From Gluconobacter wancherniae NBRC 103581 (lineage in GTDB: Bacteria > Pseudomonadota > Alphaproteobacteria > Acetobacterales > Acetobacteraceae): DNA of 64,000 nt. The stretch lies in NCBI RefSeq assembly GCF_007988885.1, contig NZ_BJUZ01000001.1:372001-436000 (forward strand). The letters run 5' to 3'. Shown in pieces: positions 25,649 to 34,911 of this stretch. Positions within the stretch are counted from its first letter, which is position 1; each line of letters opens with the position of its first letter. The notes under the pieces were generated by a model that was not told the DNA's origin, made no database searches, and was given only the letters and a program-made list of their open reading frames with translations. Position numbers and translations under genes: made by a program.

Positions 25649-26351
25649 AGTTATTTGCGTGGCAATAGTAGCTTGTTTCTTTGTGATAGGGTTTTTTCTG
25701 TGCGCTTTTGTGTTCGTGTGCTCAGGTGAGAACACTGAAAAATGGGGTGATTTAGCAACATGGGCTGGATCAGGCGTTTCGTGTTTAGCTCTTATTGCGG
25801 CAATAACTGCCACAATATGGAGTAAGAACGCGTCTGATGTTGCAAATGAGAACAGTACATTTCTCTCATTAAATAGTTTAGTTGAATTAGAGTCTCAAAA
25901 ATTCTCACTTGAATATGAAAAAATGAAAAACAATGTTATAGATTTTAAGCAAAAAATTCGATGTATACATGCTGGATCCATATCTATTGAAGAAACTCAT
26001 AGATTCTCTTTGGAGGCATGGGGAGAAATAAACAGAAATTCTTTAAAAATGAATCATATTTTTATTAAAGCAAAAGATAACATTCTTTATGCAAAAATAT
26101 CATCTTCATCCAGAGAGAAGTTAATGAAAAATTTCCTAGAATCCATTGATTATGAATTTATTTTTGAGGCGTTATTTCAGAATCTAACAAAAGATGTTAT
26201 AGAATGCTGCAAAGAAAATTTCTTTGGATCGGAAATGTTTTACGAGAACTACAAGAGTATAGTTCTCGAAATGAATAATTTTGGCATGTATTCATTGTTG
26301 TTTGATCAAGCTAAGAAAAACGGCAATATAGATTACCTTAAGTCCGTCTAG
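25641..26351 (+). CDS. two-TM protein of unknown function
   Basis: A 236 aa protein I do not recognise. Two hydrophobic segments (about residues 4-28 and 42-61) are followed by a ~170-residue hydrophilic, helix-rich cytosolic part with few Gly or Pro. It starts with GTG overlapping the last codons of the resolvase remnant. Low G+C and its position between resolvase and integrase remnants mark it as cargo of a mobile element. It is the only intact gene there. Membrane-anchored exclusion or defence proteins have this layout, but no motif supports that. Confidence 0.6.
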   Translation: MNKVICVAIVACFFVIGFFLCAFVFVCSGENTEKWGDLATWAGSGVSCLALIAAITATIWSKNASDVANENSTFLSLNSLVELESQKFSLEYEKMKNNVIDFKQKIRCIHAGSISIEETHRFSLEAWGEINRNSLKMNHIFIKAKDNILYAKISSSSREKLMKNFLESIDYEFIFEALFQNLTKDVIECCKENFFGSEMFYENYKSIVLEMNNFGMYSLLFDQAKKNGNIDYLKSV

Positions 26352-26570
26352 GACGTAACATGTCCTTGTATTTCTCATTTGTGTTGTGGTCGTAGTGTGC
26401 TTCTAACATTTGCACACTCGTCCATGTGTTCCTTGCCAAGATGTACGCATCAACACCATTCTTAAGCTGCTCCGTTATATAGAAGTGCCTCAAGCTGTAA
26501 GGCGTTCTGTGTTGCTATTTCTGAAGCGTTAAACCTTGAGCAACACGCGCTTTCATATAAGCAACTTAAT
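26338..26570 (-). pseudogene. tyrosine integrase C-terminal remnant
   Basis: The minus strand reads RTPYSLRHFYITEQLKNGVD, then AYILARNTWTSVQMLEAHYDH: the RxxH box and the catalytic-Tyr region of a phage-type integrase, ending in a stop at 26338-26340. A TAG interrupts the frame just upstream (after MKARVAQGLTLQK) and nothing of the N-terminal half remains. It lies next to tRNA-Arg on the side where an element using the tRNA 3' end would insert. Confidence 0.75.
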
Positions 26571-26639
26571 CTTAGATGAGGCGCATGGTGGTTTTGCGTG
26601 AACGTTCAACCTGTCTTCAGTTTCTAGAAAAGATTCATA

Positions 26640-26775
26640 GTAGAATCGTCGATAGGGCCTTTTCGCTTCGTGACAGTCTGTCCTGTCTTGGGATTTTCGC
26701 GTTTGTCCCTGTTCGGCAATGGAAAAGCGACCAGACCAGCCAGGCAACGTCGCCCTGTTTGAGTGCATTTTATGA
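26640..26775 (-). pseudogene. HU-family DNA-binding protein remnant
   Basis: Minus-strand frames in sequence give ALKQGDVAW, LPGWSGRFSIAEQ and KRENPKTGQTVTKRKG, matching the HU/IHF order GD-V-LPGFGSFSV-A-R-GRNPKTG. Each piece is in a different frame, so the gene is broken by small indels. It may be element cargo rather than the host HU gene. Confidence 0.5.
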
Positions 26776-26900
26776 TGCGGACACTACGTTAGAACCATGC
26801 TTATCGATGCGTAAAAGCCTTGTTTTCTGCCCTCATGCTAGCATTAAGCTCAAGGGAAATGAGACAAGTTAAAATCTTAAGTCTCTGAAAAAAAGGATTT

Positions 26901-26977
26901 TGGTGGACCCGACGCGATTCGAACGCGTGACCTTTGCCTTCGGAGGGCAACGCTCTATCCAGCTGAGCTACGGGTCC
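26901..26977 (-). tRNA. tRNA-Arg (anticodon CCG)
   Basis: On the minus strand the 77-nt gene begins GGACCCG, pairs with CGGGTCC at the 3' end and has an encoded CCA. The D arm contains AGCTCAGCTGGATAGAGC. The anticodon stem TTGCC/GGCAA encloses CTCCGAA, giving anticodon CCG for CGG codons. The T arm has GTTCGAATC. It is flanked on its 3' side by integrase relics, so it likely served as an attachment site. Confidence 0.96.
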
Positions 26978-27041
26978 AGACGTGTTCCCAATAGACTGTT
27001 CGGCTCTTTATGGCCAGCCCCCTTTTTTGACTTCTGGTGCT

Positions 27042-28073
27042 TCAGGGGGGAGCGGTGGCTATCCATAATGACGCGGCGATATCTCCGCCTGAAGGCAATG
27101 CCTGATCCGGATGTTCAATCCACGCCACGACGTCCTGTGCTGCGCCCCTTCTGTCTCGCGTGAGCAGGTGGTGTGCGCCGGGGATTTCATCGACCCTTGT
27201 TCCGGCGGGAAGTTTTTTCAGGAGGGCGGCTGTATATTGCGGAAGAACAAACTGATCTCGGCCACCAAATACCAGTAGTAATGGAATATGGCTTTGCGGG
27301 GCTTTCTGGAGTGCGTCCTGCATAAGGATCGTAAGGCCATGAAGAGGGTGAATGGTGGTGTTGTGAAGCGTTAGTGGGTCAAAATACATGCGCCTTAGCG
27401 CGCGAATGTTATCACTCGCGACCCGATGTCCGGGGACTGCTGATCCGTCGAGTTTCCAGTTGGGAGCAACGGCATCTATCCCTGCGAGAATGCTCTTCCA
27501 AGGCTGTCCTATATCCATGACGGCGGGTGCCAGTAGAATAGTGCCGCTGACATCGGTGTTATTTTCTGCATCGGCAAGGAGGGCGACAGCCCCGCCCATA
27601 CTTTCCCCCATCAAATATACGGGGATGCCGGGATAGCGCAGATGCACCCATGCTGTTTGCTCGCGCGCGTCCTGAACCATGCGCTGAGTGTTACTCCAGC
27701 CTGCACGGTCTTTTGTCTGGCCGAACCCACGCAGGTCAGGGGCGACGATGTCGATGGCATGGGCATTGTAAGCAGGGGCAGCGAACTCCCACGCATCCCG
27801 GCTGTCTCCAAAGCCATGAAGGGCCAGAATAACGGCTTTGGGCTTTTCCGGATTTTTATAGAGCCGGACGGGGATTCGTGCACCGTCAGACATCTTGAGG
27901 ATCGTGTCTGGTGCGATAAGCGCAGTTTCGCGGGCGGTTGGGTGCAGGTTGGGCATATGCCTGACACTGCATGCGCTCAGGCTGAGTGAGCAGACGAGGA
28001 TACATAAAGAGTAGCCAAAGCGACCAAAGGTGCGACTTGGACGGTTTGAAACGGGCGGGAATGAGCCTATCAT
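27042..28073 (-). CDS. alpha/beta hydrolase lipoprotein (lysophospholipase-like)
   Basis: A 343 aa serine hydrolase. The N-terminus ends in the lipobox LSAC (Cys near 35), so it is probably an envelope lipoprotein. The fold is marked by ALHGFGDSRDAWEF, the nucleophile elbow GESMGG, the acid region LLVFGGRDQFVLP and the final His in PGAHHLLTRD. The cap is short, as in monoacylglycerol lipase and lysophospholipase PldB types. Divergent from polA with 50 bp between starts. Substrate not deducible. Confidence 0.85.
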   Translation of the reverse strand: MIGSFPPVSNRPSRTFGRFGYSLCILVCSLSLSACSVRHMPNLHPTARETALIAPDTILKMSDGARIPVRLYKNPEKPKAVILALHGFGDSRDAWEFAAPAYNAHAIDIVAPDLRGFGQTKDRAGWSNTQRMVQDAREQTAWVHLRYPGIPVYLMGESMGGAVALLADAENNTDVSGTILLAPAVMDIGQPWKSILAGIDAVAPNWKLDGSAVPGHRVASDNIRALRRMYFDPLTLHNTTIHPLHGLTILMQDALQKAPQSHIPLLLVFGGRDQFVLPQYTAALLKKLPAGTRVDEIPGAHHLLTRDRRGAAQDVVAWIEHPDQALPSGGDIAASLWIATAPP

Positions 28074-28123
28074 TCGTACAAGTTTAGAACGCCCGGCTTC
28101 TCCGGGCGAGCCAGGAGAGATAC

Positions 28124-30898
28124 GTGCCGTCCGAAAAAACCCATCTGGTCCTGGTTGACGGCTCCGGCTTCCTGTTCCGTGCGTTTCACGCCCTACCGCC
28201 GATGAGCAGCCCTGATGGCGTTCCGGTCAATGCGGTCTTTGGTTTCACAAACATGCTGATGCGCCTGCTGCGTGATCATGTGGGAACGCATCTGGCCGTT
28301 ATTTTTGATGCAGGGCGCAAGACCTTCCGGACGGACATGTACCCGCAATACAAGGCGCATCGTCCGGAGCCGCCGGAAGATATGCGCCCACAATTCGCCC
28401 TTGTTCGCCGGGCGACGGAAGCTTTCAATATTCCGGCAATTGAGCTTCCCGGCTGGGAAGCGGATGATCTGCTGGCCAGTTATGCCAAGGCTGTTGTGGC
28501 CGCAGGCGGGCGCTGCACGATTGTCTCATCGGACAAGGATCTCATGCAACTCGTTCGACCCGGCGTCGAGCTGTTGGAACCGATGAAGCAGAAGGTCATT
28601 CGTGAGGCTGAAGTTGAGGCTAAGTTTGGTGTTACGCCTGACAGGGTTGTTGATGTTCAGGCTCTGATGGGCGATTCGACCGATAACGTACCTGGGGTTC
28701 CAGGTATCGGGCCGAAGGGCGCGGCTCAGCTTGTGCAGGAATATGGTTCGCTTGAGGCAATTCTAGCCGCAGCGGAGGGTATGAAGCCTTCCAAACGTCG
28801 TCAGTCTCTGATTGATCACGCGGACGCGGCAAGAATGTCGCTTCGGCTCGTAACGCTTGATGAGGATGTGGAACTACCGCGCCCCATCGACGAGCTGAAC
28901 TGCTGTGAGCCTGTAAACGAGGATCTGCGTGACTGGCTTGAGACGATGGGGTTTCACTCCATCATCCAGAGAATGGGCCTTGGTCCTGCGGCACGTCCAA
29001 GAATGCCGATGCGGGCCGTTCAGGCGGCACAAGATGCGGGCTCTGATTCCGCTCAGGCTCACACACCATCCGACGTCGCTTACGGTCCGTATGAAACCGT
29101 AACGGATATGGATGCGCTCGATCGATGGATCTCGCAGGCATATGAAGCGGGGATTATGGCGGTCGATACCGAGACGACTGGCTTGAATGCGCGGCTGGCG
29201 GATATGGTGGGGCTGTCGCTGTCCACCGCACCCGGGAAGGCGTGTTATGTACCTTTCCTTCATGAGGGCACGCTTGATCAACCTACCGGCCATCAGCTTG
29301 ATCGTACGGAAGTACTGGAGCGGCTTGCTCCGTTGATGCGCGACCAGAGTGTTCTCAAAATTTTTCAGAACGCGAAATACGATTTGCTCGTATTTCATAA
29401 GGCGGGTCTGTCTGAAGTCGCGCCGATCGACGATACGATGCTCATTTCCTATGCGCAGTCTGCGGGCGAACATGGGCAGGGCATGGATGAACTCTCTGCC
29501 CTTCATCTGGGTCACACGCCAATTTCTTATGATGCCGTGACGGGTACAGGGCGTAATCGCATTCCTTTTGCTCAGGTGACGCTCGAAAGTGCGACGGCCT
29601 ATGCGGCAGAGGATGCCGATGTGACGCTGCGTTTGTGGCAGGTTCTGAAGCCTGCGCTCCGCACTCGGCAGGCGCTTGCGCTGTATGAGGAAATGGAGCG
29701 GCCGCTGGTCGATGTTCTAACCGGAATGGAAGAGGTGGGCATCAAAGTCGATGCGACTGAGCTTCGACGGATGTCCAAGGATTTCGAAACGCGGATGGCC
29801 GAGATCGAGAAGGATATTCACGAGCAGGTTGGGCGTAGTTTTAATGTTGGATCGCCCAAGCAGCTTGGTGAAATCCTGTTTGATGAAATGGGGCTTCCTG
29901 GCGGCAAGCGAACCAAGACGGGTGCTTGGGGCACTGATTCGTCCGTGCTCGAAAGCCTCGCCGAGCAGGGACATGATCTGCCTCAGAAGATCCTGTCATG
30001 GCGTCAGCTGGCAAAGTTGAAATCAACCTATGCTGATGCGCTGGTTCAGCAGATGGACCCTGCCACGCAGCGGGTTCATACGTCCTTCCAGATGGCCATC
30101 ACGACCACAGGTCGTTTGTCTTCCAACGAGCCGAACCTTCAGAATATTCCAATTCGGACAGAAGAAGGCGCACGTATTCGCAAGGCGTTCGTAGCGGCAG
30201 AGGGCCATGTGCTGGTGTCGGCTGACTACAGCCAGATCGAGCTTCGGCTTCTCGCGCATGTGGCAAAAATCGAGCCATTGCTGGAGGCTTTTCGTCTGGG
30301 GCAGGACATTCATGCGAGAACGGCGTCCGAAGTGTTCGGAGTTCTAATCGAGGGAATGGATGCGCTGACACGTCGTCGGGCGAAGGCGATCAATTTCGGC
30401 ATCATTTACGGGATTTCGGCTTTCGGGCTTTCACGCCAGCTTCAGATCTCGCCGGGCGAGGCGCGCTCCTACATTGATGCGTATTTTGCACGCTATCCCG
30501 GTATCCGTGACTACATGGAGCGGACAAAGGAAGAAGCGAAAGAGCATGGCTATGTGACGACGCCATTCGGGCGCCGTTGTTACGTTCCGGGTATTCGCGA
30601 GAAGAATGGTGCGCGCCGGGCTTATGCTGAGCGTCAGGCAATCAATGCACCGCTTCAGGGGGGCGCGGCCGATATCATCAAGCGTGCCATGGTACGTCTG
30701 GCGCGCGCCCTGCCAGAGCAGAAACTGAACGCCCGCATGCTCCTTCAGGTGCATGACGAACTGCTCTTTGAAGTTGAAGAAAAGGATGCGGCAGCGCTGG
30801 CAGCGTTTGTGCGCAAGGAAATGGAAGGGGCCGCTTCGTTGGATGTTGCTCTGGAAGTAGAAACAGGTATCGGCGCCAGTTGGGCCGAGGCACACTGA
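28124..30898 (+). CDS. polA: DNA polymerase I
   Basis: Repair and lagging-strand polymerase, 924 aa. Three domains are seen: 5'-3' nuclease (about 1-290, with FRAFHALPP, SSDKDLMQL and IGDSTDN-like MGDSTDNVPGVPGIG), 3'-5' proofreading (about 320-500, with VDTETTG, NAKYD and YAAEDADV, all catalytic acids present) and polymerase A (DYSQIELRLLAH, RRRAKAINFGIIYG, QVHDELLFEV). The GTG start has AGGAG 6 bp upstream. A SCO-like gene follows within 5 bp of the stop. Confidence 0.97.
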   Translation: MPSEKTHLVLVDGSGFLFRAFHALPPMSSPDGVPVNAVFGFTNMLMRLLRDHVGTHLAVIFDAGRKTFRTDMYPQYKAHRPEPPEDMRPQFALVRRATEAFNIPAIELPGWEADDLLASYAKAVVAAGGRCTIVSSDKDLMQLVRPGVELLEPMKQKVIREAEVEAKFGVTPDRVVDVQALMGDSTDNVPGVPGIGPKGAAQLVQEYGSLEAILAAAEGMKPSKRRQSLIDHADAARMSLRLVTLDEDVELPRPIDELNCCEPVNEDLRDWLETMGFHSIIQRMGLGPAARPRMPMRAVQAAQDAGSDSAQAHTPSDVAYGPYETVTDMDALDRWISQAYEAGIMAVDTETTGLNARLADMVGLSLSTAPGKACYVPFLHEGTLDQPTGHQLDRTEVLERLAPLMRDQSVLKIFQNAKYDLLVFHKAGLSEVAPIDDTMLISYAQSAGEHGQGMDELSALHLGHTPISYDAVTGTGRNRIPFAQVTLESATAYAAEDADVTLRLWQVLKPALRTRQALALYEEMERPLVDVLTGMEEVGIKVDATELRRMSKDFETRMAEIEKDIHEQVGRSFNVGSPKQLGEILFDEMGLPGGKRTKTGAWGTDSSVLESLAEQGHDLPQKILSWRQLAKLKSTYADALVQQMDPATQRVHTSFQMAITTTGRLSSNEPNLQNIPIRTEEGARIRKAFVAAEGHVLVSADYSQIELRLLAHVAKIEPLLEAFRLGQDIHARTASEVFGVLIEGMDALTRRRAKAINFGIIYGISAFGLSRQLQISPGEARSYIDAYFARYPGIRDYMERTKEEAKEHGYVTTPFGRRCYVPGIREKNGARRAYAERQAINAPLQGGAADIIKRAMVRLARALPEQKLNARMLLQVHDELLFEVEEKDAAALAAFVRKEMEGAASLDVALEVETGIGASWAEAH

Positions 30899-30903
30899 GA
30901 GAC

Positions 30904-31524
30904 ATGCGTAACATGCAGACCGAACACGAGCGCCGCAAAAAAGTCGGCAACAGGATCATCCTCTTGGTGATCTTTATTGCAGTAGTGCTTGGCTATATCG
31001 GCTTTGTTCTTGCATCCCATGGTGGGCCCAAAATGCTGGTGCAATCCAATGGCAATGAGATCGGCGGGAGCTTTCGCCTTAATTCACTTGGCGAGAGCAC
31101 CGTAACTGAAGGCGATTTTCACGGTACGTGGATGCTGGTGTGGTTTTTTGATCCCCGTTGCCCGAAGGATCAATGTCAGCCTGTGCTTAAAAGCATGGAA
31201 ACGGCAAAGGCAGCTCTTCATGCCAAGGGTATTCGGGTATCGGCTCTGGCTGTCTCGTTGGATATGGATGCGGTCGATAACGACGCGCTGAAGGATTATG
31301 TCATTCCAATCGCGCCTCACGTCATGCCGTTTACGGCTTCGCCAAACATGCTCAAGGCTATGACGACTGAGTATCATGCGCCTTTTGAAAAGGTTGGTGG
31401 TCATTATGTGCAGGCCCCGCAAATTGTCGTCATGAACCCTGACAGCCGGTATGCCGGGATGATTGCTGCGGATGGTGATGCAGATGCCCTGACTGCGCAG
31501 ATTCAGAAATTTGCGGCGCGCTGA
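30904..31524 (+). CDS. SCO1/SenC-like thioredoxin-fold membrane protein
   Basis: A 206 aa protein with one N-terminal membrane anchor (about 18-40, RIILLVIFIAVVLGYIGFVL) and a periplasmic thioredoxin-like domain. It follows the SCO pattern (GEST-VTEGDFHGTWMLVWFFDPRC, VSLDMDAVDNDALKDYV, a late NPDSRYAGMI), yet the Cu site is atypical: the usual CxxxC is CPKDQC (CxxxxC) and the conserved His near the end is absent. It may bind copper differently or act as a thiol protein. It starts 5 bp after polA and abuts a peptide-binding protein gene. ATG at 30913 is an alternative start. Confidence 0.7.
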   Translation: MRNMQTEHERRKKVGNRIILLVIFIAVVLGYIGFVLASHGGPKMLVQSNGNEIGGSFRLNSLGESTVTEGDFHGTWMLVWFFDPRCPKDQCQPVLKSMETAKAALHAKGIRVSALAVSLDMDAVDNDALKDYVIPIAPHVMPFTASPNMLKAMTTEYHAPFEKVGGHYVQAPQIVVMNPDSRYAGMIAADGDADALTAQIQKFAAR

Positions 31525-33177
31525 ATGAAAGTCTGCGCTGCCGCACTGGGATTGCTGATCTCGACGCTGTGGAGCGCGGGAGCGCTGGCACAGGAAATTA
31601 CTCCACCAGACTGGAACGGTGAAACGCTGGGTAGCTCTCATCGTGGCGGCGTTCTGCACCTGACGGCAGACGGTCCTGCCGGTACGCTGGACCCGCAGAT
31701 CAACTACAATACGCAGTACATGCAGGTTTTCGTGAACATGTACGACGGTCTGCTGACATTTCGTCAGGCGCGTGGACTTTCGGGTCAGGACGTTGTGCCT
31801 GACCTTGCGGACGCTCTCCCACAGATCAGTGCAGACGGTCTGGTGTGGCGACTTCATCTGAGGCCGGGGCTACGTTTTTCCAGTGGGGCGCCTGTTCGCG
31901 TTGAGGATGTTGTGTCCTCGTTCAAGCGCATTTATCAGGCAGGTAGCCCCACGGCGGCGTCATTTTATGGTGGTATCGTCGGTGCGAAAGAATGTCTGGA
32001 CGACCCTGCGCATTGCAGCTTGCCAGGCGTGCAAGGTGACCCTGCCACCGGAGACATTGTTTTCCACCTAACCCATCGCGATGGTGAGTTTCTCTATAAA
32101 CTCGCGTTCGCGCATGCTGTTATCGTGCCTTCTGACACGCCACTGCATGATACGGGAAATACGACTGTCCCCGGAACAGGGCCATACAGGATCACGTCTT
32201 ACAACCCTGAACATCAGATGATTCTGGAGCGTAATCCGTTCTTTCACGTCTGGAATCCGCAGGCACAGACTGATGGATTTGTGGATCGGATCGAATATGA
32301 TTTCGGACTGTCGGATGAGGCTCAGATCACAGCGGTCGAGCAGGGGCGGTATGACTGGATGTTAGACGCAAAGCCGTCCGACCGTCTGGGAGAGCTTGGT
32401 GCACGTTATGCTTCGCAGGTCCATATAGAACCGCTCCTGGGTCTCTATTATCTGGCCATGAACGTCCACGAAAAGCCATTTACGGATCTGCGCGTGCGTC
32501 AGGCAGTCAGTAAGGCAGTGAGCCGGCATGCTATGACCATTCTGTTCGGTGGGGGGGCGATTGCGGAGCCGCTATGCCAGATGGTGCCGCATGGAATTTC
32601 CGGAGCAGATATAGGGCTTGATTGTCCTCAGGACCTCCAAGAAGCTAGGCGGCTAATTCAGGAGAGTGGCGCGGAGGGCGCGGCTGTAACGCTCGTGGTG
32701 CCAAACCGGGCAGTTGAGGCTGGTATGGGAACGTATCTGCGGAATGTACTTCAGCAGATAGGCCTCAAGGCTCAGCTTCGGCCGATTACGGCAGGGCTTG
32801 CGACCTCTTACGAGCAGAATACTGCAAACCACGTTCAGATCGCGTTATCATACTGGTTTGCAGATTATCCTTCGGCCTCGACTTTTCTCGATGATTTGTT
32901 TGGTTGCGATAATTACCACCCGAATTCACCTGTCTCACCAAATTTTACCGGCTTTTGTGATCAGCACATTCAGTCCTTGTTTGATCAGGCGATGGCTGAA
33001 AGCGATCCCGCGAAGGCCGCTCCTATATGGCAGGAGGCGGGGCGTGGCATCATGAAACAGATGCCGGGAGCCCCGATGATACAGATGCGAACGATTGATT
33101 TTGTGTCCAAAAGAACAGGGAATTATTTTTCTACGATGTTGAACCACATGTTATTTTCTCATGTGTGGGTCCAATAA
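31525..33177 (+). CDS. ABC transporter substrate-binding protein, peptide family (SBP_bac_5)
   Basis: Periplasmic binding protein of 550 aa for oligopeptides or related solutes. Sec signal peptide MKVCAAALGLLISTLWSAGALA (cleavage after about 22). Then GTLDPQINYNTQYMQVFVNMYDGLL and the family segment WRLHLRPGLRFSSGAPVRVEDVVSSFKR, with LTLVVPNRAVEAG later. Its ATG immediately follows the SCO-like stop. No permease or ATPase is in the window, so it is an orphan or works with a distant transporter. Confidence 0.88.
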   Translation: MKVCAAALGLLISTLWSAGALAQEITPPDWNGETLGSSHRGGVLHLTADGPAGTLDPQINYNTQYMQVFVNMYDGLLTFRQARGLSGQDVVPDLADALPQISADGLVWRLHLRPGLRFSSGAPVRVEDVVSSFKRIYQAGSPTAASFYGGIVGAKECLDDPAHCSLPGVQGDPATGDIVFHLTHRDGEFLYKLAFAHAVIVPSDTPLHDTGNTTVPGTGPYRITSYNPEHQMILERNPFFHVWNPQAQTDGFVDRIEYDFGLSDEAQITAVEQGRYDWMLDAKPSDRLGELGARYASQVHIEPLLGLYYLAMNVHEKPFTDLRVRQAVSKAVSRHAMTILFGGGAIAEPLCQMVPHGISGADIGLDCPQDLQEARRLIQESGAEGAAVTLVVPNRAVEAGMGTYLRNVLQQIGLKAQLRPITAGLATSYEQNTANHVQIALSYWFADYPSASTFLDDLFGCDNYHPNSPVSPNFTGFCDQHIQSLFDQAMAESDPAKAAPIWQEAGRGIMKQMPGAPMIQMRTIDFVSKRTGNYFSTMLNHMLFSHVWVQ

Positions 33178-33262
33178 TATTTTATTGATTCTTTTTAATG
33201 TAAATAGAGCAGAATAAGGCTTAATATTGCTTATGTGATCAGGAAAACAGATAGAGCCTGAT

Positions 33263-33282
33263 GGGCGAATAACGCCCCTCTT
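33263..33282 (+). terminator. weak terminator after the binding-protein gene
   Basis: GGGCG (33263-33267) pairs with CGCCC (33273-33277), followed by CTCTTT. A short stem with a modest T-tract, 86 bp after the stop. Confidence 0.4.
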
Positions 33283-33421
33283 TATCTTCCTGCAGATCAC
33301 GCTTCTTGCTCTATTATTTAATACTTCAAAAGTAATAGAAGTTTGTTACTTAAATATTAAGTAGCGAATTGTAATATAAAATATTAAAATAGAAATTTAT
33401 AAGAATATTGATATTCATTCA

Positions 33422-33464
33422 ATAATGAAACGCCTTATAGGGACGGAACAAGGCATTTCATTAT
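33422..33464. terminator. long hairpin between convergent genes
   Basis: ATAATGAAACGCCTT (33422-33436) pairs with AAGGCATTTCATTAT (33450-33464) with one C-A mismatch and a 13-nt loop. It lies 8 bp past the stop of the minus-strand glycosyltransferase, so it probably ends that transcript. Confidence 0.6.
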
Positions 33465-33472
33465 GGCATCTT

Positions 33473-34213
33473 TTAGTAAGAATTGTTAAGAAAGTATGGG
33501 AATATATCATTATTATATAAATCAAAATTATCAGAATCGTTTCCTGTTCCAAATGGATAATTGTATATACTGAACCATTTTGGATTTCCACTTCCAATCC
33601 ACATTTCACAGCTGACTCTATCTATCGCGTTCGGGTGGCAAAAGCTTTCATCAGCAAATTTATTTGAGAGAGGAGATTCTAAGGTTTTTATGTATTCAGA
33701 TGTAGCCCACCAAAAATTACCTTGAAAATGCTTTCTAGGGTGAAGATGAAAATTGATGCCTGCCACATCATGAGCTTGTAGCATAGCTATGCACTCACGC
33801 CATTTTGTTATTGTCCCATATTCTAAAAATCTTCTCCAGCTATTCACGTTTTTTATGACATTCAATTCTGCTGTATGAGAAAAATGTCTTATTCCTTTTG
33901 TGTGGAAATAAAGAACATGGTCATAATTTTCATTTATTTTACAAAAATTATATAGATGCTTCAAGGTGAATGCTTCATATTGACGTTCATCTTCTGAGCA
34001 CTCTAATACTTCTATAAAATCATATTGTTCAATGTAATTTTTAATTATATTTGCTTGTTTGCTGTTTATGCAGCAAAAAATTTTCGCGTTATATCTTAGG
34101 TTTGATTGTATTAAATTTTTGATTTGCTCATCCACCAAGAGACACCATGCACTTGAATGCTCCGGGGCCCACACATGGTAAAAGACTGCGATTTTTTTCA
34201 TCTTAAAATCCAT
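33473..34213 (-). CDS. putative glycosyltransferase
   Basis: A 246 aa cytosolic protein in AT-rich DNA. Recognisable segments are IAVFYHVWAPEHSSAW at the start, HVLYFHTKGIRHF near 98, SWRRFLEYGTITKWRECI and AGINFHLHPRKHFQGNFWWA near 155. This YHVW...HTKG...NFWWA pattern is found in uncharacterised capsule or LPS locus transferases. The donor and acceptor are unknown. A second ATG at 34201 is preceded by a better GGA. It converges with the peptide-binding gene. Confidence 0.65.
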   Translation of the reverse strand: MDFKMKKIAVFYHVWAPEHSSAWCLLVDEQIKNLIQSNLRYNAKIFCCINSKQANIIKNYIEQYDFIEVLECSEDERQYEAFTLKHLYNFCKINENYDHVLYFHTKGIRHFSHTAELNVIKNVNSWRRFLEYGTITKWRECIAMLQAHDVAGINFHLHPRKHFQGNFWWATSEYIKTLESPLSNKFADESFCHPNAIDRVSCEMWIGSGNPKWFSIYNYPFGTGNDSDNFDLYNNDIFPYFLNNSY

Positions 34214-34911
34214 TGTTGAAGGAGGATTTTATATATTATTAAAAATAAATAGCAAACTTTTAGCATACATGCATATGCTGAAAAAATAGTATAAGATGCT
34301 CATCGCGCCTCGCATTTGAGTGAGCTTACTTTAAAATTTTTGATTTGTGATTAATTAATAAAGACAATTTTGTGGAGCGTCCCGCCGACGTTCTCAGGTC
34401 CTCGTGAGTATGTTGTATCGCTAGACGGACTGCTGTTATCGCCGTTTACGACCTCGCTCTCATAGTGATTTATGATCGATAGAGGTCAGAAATTTGTTTT
34501 CTGTTATTTTTTTCATGAGTTCCAAAGCTTATTAACCTTAGGCATTCGGATCAGCTTACTCGATCATTTACACCCAAAAGATAGTAGGACAGACACATCA
34601 CACAGCAGTGTTGTTGTAGTGTATGCCTTATCTATGCTTATTGAGGATGAATATGGCATTGACTAGAGGAGAATACATGATGGCGGTTCAATGTATTTTT
34701 GTTTTTCAATGTCGATAATAAAATGTAAACGGACAATTTATTTTAATTTCATAATTTGTTTATGTTGGAATTTTTTGATTATAGTGACATAGTGAGTGCA
34801 TCTCGTCTTTCTAAATAAGGAATGTAAGTATTTTCTAGGGTATTGGAAATTACTAAATTTCTTTATGTTTTTTATTGTTCGATTTAGCGTAATATCGAGG
34901 AATTTATCAGT
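34214..34911. other. AT-rich intergenic region, no supported gene
   Basis: Nearly 700 bp between two divergent AT-rich genes. A single 64-codon frame (34472-34666) has no family resemblance and no ribosome site. The stretch probably holds promoters of both neighbours; the FkbH-type gene has GAGGA 9 bp before its ATG. A more GC-rich insert near 34375-34460 looks foreign to the rest but carries no recognisable motif. Confidence 0.5.

Noticed and set aside
22295-26977. A complete genomic island with matching att repeats
   Set aside because: I could not find a second copy of the tRNA-Arg 3' end in this window, so only one boundary is claimed.
34472-34666. 64-codon frame in the AT-rich gap
   Set aside because: No recognisable domain or ribosome site and atypical residue use.
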